The notes under the pieces were generated by a model that saw only the letters and a program-made list of their open reading frames with translations, was not told where the DNA came from and made no database searches. A DNA stretch of 64,000 nucleotides from an uncultured Schaedlerella sp. (GTDB lineage: Bacteria > Bacillota > Clostridia > Lachnospirales > Lachnospiraceae), in assembly GCA_934435195.1 (NCBI GenBank), contig CAKSAJ010000009.1, positions 1 to 64,000 on the forward strand. The letters are read 5' to 3'. The translations under genes and the position numbers were made by a program. Positions 57,345 through 64,000 of the stretch are shown here, one piece after another (positions within the stretch are counted from its first letter, which is position 1; each line of letters opens with the position of its first letter).

Positions 57345-58511
57345 TTAAGCAAGAATTTCCTCTGCCAGTTTTTCCATTGCTTCAACATCAGCATCTTTCA
57401 TAGTAGATTTAATTGTAACAGTCTGCTCGCAGAGAGCTACATTTTTCAATGTCTCAACAATACCTTTCATTGTTTTTGCAGCAGATGGTGCCCAAGAACC
57501 ATTCTCAATGATTCCGACCTTACGGTTCTGATATGTTTTGTGTGACAGGCGATTTAAGAAGTCTTCCATAGGAGGGAAAACACCTGCATCATAAGATGAA
57601 GCGGCAAGAATCAGCTTGTCATAACGGAATGCATCTTCAATTGCTTCAGCCATATCGTCTCTTGTTAAATCAGTAAAAGCAACTTTTTTAGCACCTTTTG
57701 CTTTTAAAATTTCAACCATCTTTTCAGCAGCTTTCTTTGTATTGCCATGGATAGAAGCACATGCTACAAGTACTCCGTCATCTTCAGCTTTGTAACTGCT
57801 CCATGTATTATATTTATCCAGATAGTAACCAAGATCCTCTTTAAGGATTGGTCCATGTAATGGACAGATTGTCTGGATATCAAGTGTTGCAGCTTTTTTA
57901 AGTAAAGTCTGAACAGGTGCTCCGTATTTTCCAACGATATTAAAGTAATATCTTCTTGCTTCACATGTCCAGTCTTCATCGGCTGAAAGAGCACCAAATT
58001 TACCAAATCCATCAGCAGAGAAGAGAACTTTCTCAGTAGCTTCATATTCCACCATAACTTCAGGCCAGTGAACCATTGGTGCCATAAAGAACTGCAATTT
58101 GTGAGCACCCAGTTCTAATGTCTCACCTTCTTTTACAACAACACAGCGCTCATCCAATCCTGCAATGTCAAAGAACTGAGGAAGCATAGCCTTAGCTTTG
58201 GCACTGAGAACCAGTTTGGCTTCTGGATATTTTTCAGCAAACAACTGAATATTGGAAGAGTGGTCAGGCTCCAGATGAGAAACTACAAGATAATCTGGAG
58301 TGCGTCCGGCAAGCTCTCTATCGAGATTTTCAAACCATTCTGTTGTTTTTCTTGCATCGACAGTATCCATAACTGCAATTTTATCATCGAGGATGATATA
58401 AGAATTATAAGAAACGCCGTTTGGGATTATGTACTGACTTTCAAATAAGTCAAGAGTTGTATCATCTACTCCGATATATTTAATAGAATCTGAAATTGTA
58501 ACAATACTCAT
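57345..58511 (-). CDS. Flavodiiron protein (A-type flavoprotein)
   Basis: A 388-residue two-domain enzyme. The N-terminal metallo-beta-lactamase-like domain carries the di-iron site (SHLEPDHSS near 78-87 and later His/Asp residues); the C-terminal flavodoxin domain (from about 250, ACASIHGNTKKAAEKM) binds FMN. It reduces oxygen to water, or nitric oxide to nitrous oxide, protecting an anaerobe. The minus-strand start has AGGAGG upstream. No rubredoxin gene is adjacent. Confidence 0.93.
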   Translation of the reverse strand: MSIVTISDSIKYIGVDDTTLDLFESQYIIPNGVSYNSYIILDDKIAVMDTVDARKTTEWFENLDRELAGRTPDYLVVSHLEPDHSSNIQLFAEKYPEAKLVLSAKAKAMLPQFFDIAGLDERCVVVKEGETLELGAHKLQFFMAPMVHWPEVMVEYEATEKVLFSADGFGKFGALSADEDWTCEARRYYFNIVGKYGAPVQTLLKKAATLDIQTICPLHGPILKEDLGYYLDKYNTWSSYKAEDDGVLVACASIHGNTKKAAEKMVEILKAKGAKKVAFTDLTRDDMAEAIEDAFRYDKLILAASSYDAGVFPPMEDFLNRLSHKTYQNRKVGIIENGSWAPSAAKTMKGIVETLKNVALCEQTVTIKSTMKDADVEAMEKLAEEILA

Positions 58512-58647
58512 GATTGATTTCCTCCTAAAATGAATTCTTAAATACTACATCAGTATAACATATTCGCTAGCAAGGGTAAACCATAAGTGAAAGTTTCTAA
58601 TCTCGTAAAAGTTCATAGGCAGATTCTAAAAATCAAGTTGTTCACGA

Positions 58648-58676
58648 TTGAAAATGACCTGAAAATATGATAAAAT
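58648..58676 (+). promoter_or_regulatory. Promoter upstream of element II and pyrE
   Basis: TTGAAA (58648-58653) and TAAAAT (58671-58676) are 17 bp apart. Transcription would begin about where palindromic element II begins, giving pyrE a leader of roughly 300 nt. Confidence 0.55.
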
Positions 58677-58686
58677 CGAAGAGAAT

Positions 58687-58776
58687 TTTATCTCAGTCGA
58701 GAAGACTCCCACCTCTTCAGGTGGCGAGTAATAGCAAATTTGTCTCAGTGGGAGTCCAATCTCCGACTGAGATAAA
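58687..58776 (+). repeat. Dispersed palindromic element II, full copy
   Basis: Three nested or branched helices: 58687-58699 with 58764-58776 (13 bp), 58704-58712 with 58748-58756 (9 bp) and 58709-58714 with 58719-58724 (a 4-nt loop). A further hairpin (GTGATTCTG...CAGAATCAC, 58795-58850) follows. The left half recurs at 55302-55345. Confidence 0.75.
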
Positions 58777-58980
58777 CGCTCCGCGAGGATGCACAGTGAT
58801 TCTGATAGGAATATGTCAGCTTCGCTGACCAGAATCACGCGCCAAGTCTCACGGACGTTCGACTTGAACACAGTTGAGAAGTATCGCATGTCTTTTAACA
58901 GACTAGGTGCATAATAACAAAAGCAATCTCAACATTTAACAATATAATAACGTATGTATAAAACGAGGAGGAAAATAAAA

Positions 58981-59661
58981 ATGGAAGCATATAAGAGCGA
59001 ATTTATTAATTTTATGGTAGAAAGTGATGTATTAAAATTTGGTGAGTTCACATTAAAAAGCGGAAGAAAATCACCATTTTTCATGAATGCAGGAGCATAT
59101 GTGACAGGTTCACAGTTAAAGAGACTTGGAGAGTATTATGCAAAAGCAATCCATGACAAATATGGAGATGATTTTGATGTATTATTCGGACCTGCTTATA
59201 AAGGAATTCCGCTTGGAGTAGTAACAGCAATCGCTTACAGTGAATTATACGGAAAAGAAGTTCGTTATTGTTCTGACCGTAAAGAGGAAAAGGATCATGG
59301 CGCAGATAAGGGAAGCTTTCTGGGAAGCAAACTGAAAGACGGAGACCGTGTCATTATGATCGAAGATGTTACAACATCTGGTAAGTCTATGGAAGAGACT
59401 GTACCAAAGGTAAAAGGTGCAGCTGATGTTACAATCGTTGGGCTGATCGTGTCTTTGAACCGTATGGAAGTTGGAAAAGGCGGAGAAAAATGTGCGTTAG
59501 ATGAAATTAAAGACTTATATGGATTTGAGACAGCTGCAATTGTAGATATGGCTGAAGTTGTTGAGTGTTTATATAATAAAGAAGTAAACGGAAAAGTTGT
59601 GATCGATGATACAATAAAAGCAGCAATCGACGCATATTATGAACAGTATGGTGTAAAATAA
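58981..59661 (+). CDS. pyrE: Orotate phosphoribosyltransferase
   Basis: ATG 58981 follows GAGGAGGA; an upstream in-frame start is rejected. The 226-residue enzyme joins orotate and PRPP to give OMP. Visible are GRKSPFFMN, a KEEKDHGADKGSFLG flexible loop and the PRPP-binding VIMIEDVTTSGKS near 132-144. It stands alone here without other pyr genes. Confidence 0.95.
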   Translation: MEAYKSEFINFMVESDVLKFGEFTLKSGRKSPFFMNAGAYVTGSQLKRLGEYYAKAIHDKYGDDFDVLFGPAYKGIPLGVVTAIAYSELYGKEVRYCSDRKEEKDHGADKGSFLGSKLKDGDRVIMIEDVTTSGKSMEETVPKVKGAADVTIVGLIVSLNRMEVGKGGEKCALDEIKDLYGFETAAIVDMAEVVECLYNKEVNGKVVIDDTIKAAIDAYYEQYGVK

Positions 59662-59728
59662 TCAATGCTTTATTGATATGTTTCAGATATTTATGGATAT
59701 ATGTGGATAACTGTTTTGGAGGATTTTC

Positions 59729-59878
59729 ATGGAGAGAATATATAAGACTATGACAACAACAGGAGCAGGAAGTGTTGCTCTTGGTATTGTTGTATTAGTA
59801 ACAGGGATTGCAACAGGAGTTGTGGCAATCGTGAATGGAGCAAGATTGCTTAAAGACAGAAAACGGATTATATTCTAA
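59729..59878 (+). CDS. Small single-span membrane protein, 49 aa
   Basis: ATG 59729 has GGAGG upstream (59719-59723). The 49 residues contain a Gly/Val/Ala-rich membrane span (about 14-38, LGIVVLVTGIATGVVAIV) and a basic C-terminus (LLKDRKRIIF), which suggests an N-out, C-in orientation. It is followed by a clear terminator. Function unknown. Confidence 0.75.
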   Translation: MERIYKTMTTTGAGSVALGIVVLVTGIATGVVAIVNGARLLKDRKRIIF

Positions 59879-59906
59879 GCAAGATTTTATATGGGTGAGT
59901 GGAGAG

Positions 59907-59933
59907 AAGCGGATTGTATAATCCGCTTTTTTC
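59907..59933 (+). terminator. Rho-independent terminator
   Basis: AAGCGGATT (59907-59915) pairs with AATCCGCTT (59920-59928), followed by a T-run. It ends the pyrE/small-protein transcript. Confidence 0.88.
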
Positions 59934-59963
59934 CGAAAAATAATAAAGTAAGGGTGCAGTATT

Positions 59964-60425
59964 TTGAAAAAAAGAAAGGCAACAAGAATCCGTGCTTTAG
60001 GAAAAGTTTTATTTATATTGTATGTTTTATTTCTGATATATTTTTTGCTTTTCTCAGATTGGTATGGAAGGACTGGCATCGCAGAGGAATACCAGTATAA
60101 TTTTCAATTATTTAAAGAGATAAAACGATTTTGGGAGTATCGAGAGGAATTAGGATTTTTTGCAGTATTTACAAACTTATGTGGAAATGTGTTGATATTT
60201 GTTCCATATGGTTTTTTTATTGCAGTGGCAAGCAGATTTCGAGGCTTTTTTAAGACAGTTTGTTCAGGATTTCTGCTGAGTCTGGGCGTGGAAGTATTCC
60301 AGCTTTTTACAAAAGTCGGCAGCTTCGATGTGGATGATCTGTTTTTGAATACTGTAGGATGTGCGGTGGGATATATTTTGTTTGTGATATGTAATGGAAT
60401 TAGGAGAAAGCACGATGGGCAGTAA
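59964..60425 (+). CDS. VanZ-family membrane protein
   Basis: A 153-residue protein with a TTG start at 59964. Membrane spans at about 13-30, 70-90, 100-118 and 125-145. The family pattern NLCGNVLIFVPYGFF and the LGVEVFQLF...GSFDVDDLFLNTVGCAVGY block are clear. VanZ relatives can lower sensitivity to glycopeptide lipids, but most are of unknown function. It overlaps the next gene by 11 bp. Confidence 0.88.
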   Translation: MKKRKATRIRALGKVLFILYVLFLIYFLLFSDWYGRTGIAEEYQYNFQLFKEIKRFWEYREELGFFAVFTNLCGNVLIFVPYGFFIAVASRFRGFFKTVCSGFLLSLGVEVFQLFTKVGSFDVDDLFLNTVGCAVGYILFVICNGIRRKHDGQ

Positions 60426-60777
60426 TAAAAAACAACAAAAACGCAAGATGGAAAAAGAATTGAAGAATTATGGAAAATATGGACAGATGCAGATCAAACA
60501 TTCTCATATGGGAATTTGGTCCTGTGCATACGCAATTGGGTCGGCAATTGTAATTTTCATAGCAATCCTGCTTGCTTATTTAAAGCATGGAGAGTCAGCA
60601 GGCTATGTTGGAGGAATAGGGATTCTGGCAGTCGGATTATCTATTTTTGGAATACAGGCAGGTTCGAAAGGTCTTAAGGAAAGAGAGCGTAAGTATATTA
60701 CTTGCAGAGTTGGAATTGCATGTAATATTTTAATCTTAATTTTTTTAATTGTGATATTTGTAGGAGGAATACGATAG
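60415..60777 (+). CDS. Small membrane protein (DUF6142-like), 120 aa
   Basis: Start at ATG 60415, overlapping VanZ and preceded by AGGAGAAAG. It has a basic N-terminal tail (SNKKQQKRKMEKELKNYGK) and three hydrophobic spans (about 38-58, 66-84, 98-118). I recognise it as a clostridial conserved membrane protein, similar to DUF6142 in layout, with moderate confidence. Its stop abuts the start of the 694-residue gene, so the two are made together. Confidence 0.65.
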   Translation: MGSNKKQQKRKMEKELKNYGKYGQMQIKHSHMGIWSCAYAIGSAIVIFIAILLAYLKHGESAGYVGGIGILAVGLSIFGIQAGSKGLKERERKYITCRVGIACNILILIFLIVIFVGGIR

Positions 60778-62862
60778 ATGGCAGAGATGATGTGGCAGAC
60801 AGAAAGGAATGAGATGTGTGCAGAACGCCATGAACTTTCTGTAGAACGTTTAAATCAGATAATGATAGAAGAAGGCATTGCAGAGCCGTATGTGGCATAT
60901 TTTCAGGAGATGGCAGCATTTCTTCTGGAATTAGAGGCAGTGAGGATAAAGGTTTCGGATGGCTCATGGGATAAGCTGGAATTACAGGAGATGAAGGAAT
61001 TAAACACACTTTTGTATTCTGATATAGTGCCGGCCAAATATGAAAAAAGTTATGCAAATCCTGCCTTTGCAGTACAGGAGTTAGGAGAGACATTCGGACA
61101 GCTGCTTAGTATGTTATATGCAGAGCTTAGAAGTGGAATTGCATATGCATTTGAAAACAGAAAAGATTATCTTACAATACTCAATGAGCTTCTGATAGAA
61201 GTATATACTTGCTTTGAAGAGGAAGTGCCGGAGTTTAAAACAGTAAAAGAAATAATATACTGGTATGCAAGTGATTATTGTGATGTATTTCTTGCTGACC
61301 GTATAGAGGAACAGCTTATTCCGGAACTTTCTATTGCAACAGAATGGATCATGGAAGCAGATCTTGATGACGAGAGATATCTCTATCGTTTTGGAGAATA
61401 TATTACGGAAAATGAGATTGGAACAGCAAGACATCTGGCGAGTCTTTCAGATGAAGTCCTTCAAAAGATGGCAGATGTTTACACAGAAGGATATCGCATC
61501 GGTTTTATAAATACAGGAAAAGATTTATCTAAGAAGGCAGTGGTAGATCTTCGTTATTGTCTTGGTTTTGAACGTGTAGTTAAAATTGCAATAGAGAATT
61601 TTAGAAAAATGGGATTAGAGCCGACAATATATCGTGCAGCTTCAAGTGTTATCACGAGAAAAGAGCAATTTAAGATTGGCTATTATGGTGCAATCGCAAA
61701 TCCACAGTATGATTATGACCATCGTTCAGATCAGGCTTTGTTTATGGATAAGCGTTATGTTGAAAGAAAACTTGATATTTTAAAAAATACTTATGAGAAA
61801 AACAAAGAGCAGGCAGCTTTAATGGGTGGTCCGGCTGTGATGGAAATATTTGGAGAAAAACCATTTTCACCGGATAGTAAACAAGAAAACCTGACATATG
61901 ATGAGGCACAAAGAGAACTTACATTATTATATACAAGTAAATCAGGCCAGTTGACAAATCAGTATATTAAGGGCGAAGAAAGAAGCTTTACAATTGTTGC
62001 ATATCCAATTCCGGAGATTGGAGAACAGTACAAAGAAATCTTTGATGAAGTGATTAAGATCAATACATTGGATGCAAACTTATACGAGAAAGTACAGCAG
62101 ACAATGATCGATGCACTGGATCAGGGAGAAGCTGTGCGTATTCTTGGAAAAGGTGAGAACAAGACAGACCTGACAGTACAATTGTATAAATTAAACGATC
62201 CTGAGAAAGAAACTATTTTTGAAAATTGTGTTGCAGATGTCAACATTCCGGTAGGAGAAGTATTTACTTCACCGGTTTTGGAAGGAACAAACGGAACTTT
62301 GCATGTAAGCAGAGTATTTTTAGAAGGGCTTCAGTACTGTAATCTGGAGATACAGTTTAAAGATGGAATGATTGAATCTTATACGTGCAGTAATTTTGAA
62401 GAGGAAGAAGAGAATAAAAAATATATTTACGATAATATTTTACACAATCATCCAACACTGCCAATCGGTGAATTTGCAATCGGAACGAATACGACAGCGT
62501 ATGTAGCCGGTAAAAAATATAACATCGAGGACAAGATGCCGATTTTGATCGCAGAGAAAACAGGTCCTCATTTCGCAGTGGGAGATACCTGCTACAGTTG
62601 GAGTGAAGATATTAAAGTATATAATCCAAATGGAAAAGAAATTGTTGCAAGAGACAATTCCGTATCCATATTAAGAAAGGAAGATATAGAGAAAGCATAT
62701 TATCAATGTCATACAGATATAACCATACCTTATGAAGAGTTAGAAGAAATTAGTGTATTAACAAAAGATGGGAAAAATATTATACTATTGAAGGACGGAA
62801 GGTTTGTATTACCGGGTACGGAAGTACTTAATAAGCCTTTGGACGAGTATGATGGACAATAA
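60778..62862 (+). CDS. Large hypothetical protein, 694 aa
   Basis: ATG 60778 immediately follows the previous stop, with AGGAGG just upstream. The protein is acidic, without signal peptide or membrane span. The N-terminal half is helical (residues about 20-330); the C-terminal half (about 400-690) is beta-rich and contains FTSPVLEGTNGTLHVSRVFLEGL. No enzyme motif is visible to me. It is of the kind conserved among Lachnospiraceae. Function unknown. Confidence 0.7.
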   Translation: MAEMMWQTERNEMCAERHELSVERLNQIMIEEGIAEPYVAYFQEMAAFLLELEAVRIKVSDGSWDKLELQEMKELNTLLYSDIVPAKYEKSYANPAFAVQELGETFGQLLSMLYAELRSGIAYAFENRKDYLTILNELLIEVYTCFEEEVPEFKTVKEIIYWYASDYCDVFLADRIEEQLIPELSIATEWIMEADLDDERYLYRFGEYITENEIGTARHLASLSDEVLQKMADVYTEGYRIGFINTGKDLSKKAVVDLRYCLGFERVVKIAIENFRKMGLEPTIYRAASSVITRKEQFKIGYYGAIANPQYDYDHRSDQALFMDKRYVERKLDILKNTYEKNKEQAALMGGPAVMEIFGEKPFSPDSKQENLTYDEAQRELTLLYTSKSGQLTNQYIKGEERSFTIVAYPIPEIGEQYKEIFDEVIKINTLDANLYEKVQQTMIDALDQGEAVRILGKGENKTDLTVQLYKLNDPEKETIFENCVADVNIPVGEVFTSPVLEGTNGTLHVSRVFLEGLQYCNLEIQFKDGMIESYTCSNFEEEEENKKYIYDNILHNHPTLPIGEFAIGTNTTAYVAGKKYNIEDKMPILIAEKTGPHFAVGDTCYSWSEDIKVYNPNGKEIVARDNSVSILRKEDIEKAYYQCHTDITIPYEELEEISVLTKDGKNIILLKDGRFVLPGTEVLNKPLDEYDGQ

Positions 62863-62943
62863 AAATAAGTAAAGTTGTCCAAGGAAACCAAAAAAATTGT
62901 ACAAAATGGATACAATACTTTAAATAAGGAAGGTGGATGTAAC

Positions 62944-63444
62944 ATGCCAAAAGTAGGAATCGTAATGGGCAGTGACTCAGATCTTAAAGTGATGAGCAAA
63001 GCTGCAAAAACATTAGAGAAATTTGGAATTGATTATGAGATGACGATCATCTCTGCACACAGAGAGCCAGATGTATTTTTTGAGTGGGCAAAAGGCGCAG
63101 AAGACAGGGGTGTGAAAGTAATCATTGCAGGAGCAGGCATGGCAGCACATCTACCAGGAATGTGCGCAGCATTATTCCCAATGCCGGTTGTCGGAGTACC
63201 TCTCTCAGGCAGCAAGCTTGACGGAATGGATGCTGTGTTTTCTATTATGCAGATGCCACCGGGAGTACCGGTTGCGACAGTTGCAATTGATGGTGGAATG
63301 AATGCTGCGATCATGGCAGCAAAGATTCTGGCAGTTTCAGATGCAGAATTACTTGAAAAATTAAAAGCATATACAGTTGAGATGAAAGAAGCAGTACAGG
63401 CAAAAGCAGCAAGACTGGATGAAGTTGGATACGAAGCATATTAA
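62944..63444 (+). CDS. purE: N5-carboxyaminoimidazole ribonucleotide mutase
   Basis: ATG 62944 is preceded by AAGGAAGGTGG; a longer frame is rejected. The 166-residue class I PurE moves the carboxyl of N5-CAIR to give CAIR in purine synthesis. Visible are GIVMGSDSDLKVM, ISAHREPD with the catalytic His, GAGMAAHLPG and LSGSKLDGMD. purM follows after 14 bp, forming the start of a pur operon. Confidence 0.96.
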   Translation: MPKVGIVMGSDSDLKVMSKAAKTLEKFGIDYEMTIISAHREPDVFFEWAKGAEDRGVKVIIAGAGMAAHLPGMCAALFPMPVVGVPLSGSKLDGMDAVFSIMQMPPGVPVATVAIDGGMNAAIMAAKILAVSDAELLEKLKAYTVEMKEAVQAKAARLDEVGYEAY

Positions 63445-63458
63445 AAAGGAGAATGGTT

Positions 63459-64000
63459 ATGGATTACAAGAAGGCAGGCGTAGATATCGAAGCAGGTTAT
63501 AAATCAGTAGAGTTGATGAAAGAGCATGTAAAGAGAACAATGAGAGAAGAAGTTCTCGGTGGACTCGGCGGCTTTTCAGGAGCATTTTCATTGAAAAAGA
63601 TTAAAGAAATGGAAGATCCTGTTTTATTGTCAGGAACTGACGGATGTGGAACAAAAGTAAAACTTGCCATGATCATGGATAAGCATGACACAATCGGAAT
63701 TGATGCAGTTGCTATGTGTGTCAATGATATTGCGTGTGCAGGAGGAGAACCATTATTCTTCCTGGATTACATTGCATGTGGAAAAAACTATCCGGAAAAG
63801 ATTGCAGCAATCGTAAGCGGTGTTGCAGAAGGATGTGTACAGTCAGACGCAGCATTAATCGGTGGAGAGACAGCAGAGCACCCAGGACTTATGCCGGAAG
63901 ATGAGTATGACCTTGCAGGATTTTCTGTAGGTGTCTGTGACCGTAAGGATATGATCACAGGAGAAAATCTGAAAGACGGAGATGTCCTGATCGGTATGGC
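63459..64000 (+). CDS. purM: Phosphoribosylformylglycinamidine cyclo-ligase (partial)
   Basis: Starts at ATG 63459 after AAAAGGAGA and runs off the right edge. About 180 residues are present, including LGGLGGFSGAFSL, LSGTDGCGTKVKLA (nucleotide site), DAVAMCVNDIACAGGEPLFFLDYIACGK and LIGGETAEHPG. It closes the imidazole ring to form AIR. The remaining C-terminal half lies outside the window. Confidence 0.96.
   Translation, partial: MDYKKAGVDIEAGYKSVELMKEHVKRTMREEVLGGLGGFSGAFSLKKIKEMEDPVLLSGTDGCGTKVKLAMIMDKHDTIGIDAVAMCVNDIACAGGEPLFFLDYIACGKNYPEKIAAIVSGVAEGCVQSDAALIGGETAEHPGLMPEDEYDLAGFSVGVCDRKDMITGENLKDGDVLIGM

Noticed and set aside
62863..62943. Purine riboswitch before purE
   Set aside because: The 80-bp spacer has no recognisable three-way-junction core; nothing supports it.

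Overview
The window reads as chromosomal DNA of an anaerobic, low-G+C Firmicute, most likely a gut Lachnospiraceae. The signs are AT-rich genes with strong AGGAGG-type ribosome sites, a YlmC/YmxH sporulation-family protein, an FeoA-FeoB fusion, iron-sulfur serine dehydratase (SdaAA/SdaAB), class I fumarase in two subunits, a flavodiiron protein, NrdR, a general-stress L25 and a VanZ-like protein. There is no rRNA, no canonical tRNA, no CRISPR array and no intact transposase or prophage module. The species is an inference.

Positions 1-25,400 are accessory. Positions 1-7,760 hold small uncharacterised genes, a duplicated cassette (A/B repeats at 862-1002 and 4326-4463), an SPFH protein next to an NAD-kinase-like protein, a small protein resembling the gyrase/topoisomerase IV A-subunit coiled coil, a GNAT acetyltransferase, and a gene-free 680-nt stretch (5344-6025). 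That stretch is closed by 23 consecutive base pairs, is full of GNRA-capped hairpins, and is probably a very large structured RNA.

The most striking locus is 7843-21298. It opens with a tRNA-like RNA in circularly permuted order: the T-arm half comes first, the acceptor stem is closed by a short loop, the D-arm half follows, and the transcript ends form a helix extending the anticodon stem. This is the topology of bacterial YrlA-type Y RNAs. Closely spaced same-strand genes follow: a TerD-domain protein, a guanylate-kinase fusion, a PARG-like ADP-ribose hydrolase, a double CbxX/CfxQ AAA+ ATPase, three intact metallophosphoesterases (plus two remnants), an HD hydrolase and the RNA ligase RtcB. 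I read this as an RNA repair/stress island built around a Y RNA, with the TerD protein as candidate partner in place of an obvious Ro60. Regulators (21378-22030) and an exported pair (22143-25424) follow.

From 25,500 rightward the content is core metabolism: LacI-controlled maltose/glucose PTS with MalQ; a decayed iron alcohol dehydrogenase; fumarase plus dicarboxylate-type transporter with a divergent LysR gene; L25; MATE exporter with LysR; FeoAB; serine dehydratase; NrdR; and a gluconate operon (GntR-type regulator, GntP, IlvD/Edd dehydratase, KDG kinase, KDPG aldolase) forming a semi-phosphorylative Entner-Doudoroff route. Next come a threonine-aldolase-like lyase, M42 peptidase, flavodiiron protein, PyrE, small membrane proteins, a 694-residue unknown, PurE and the start of PurM. 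Intergenic DNA at 53.9-58.9 kb carries several families of dispersed palindromes and an imperfect tandem repeat.
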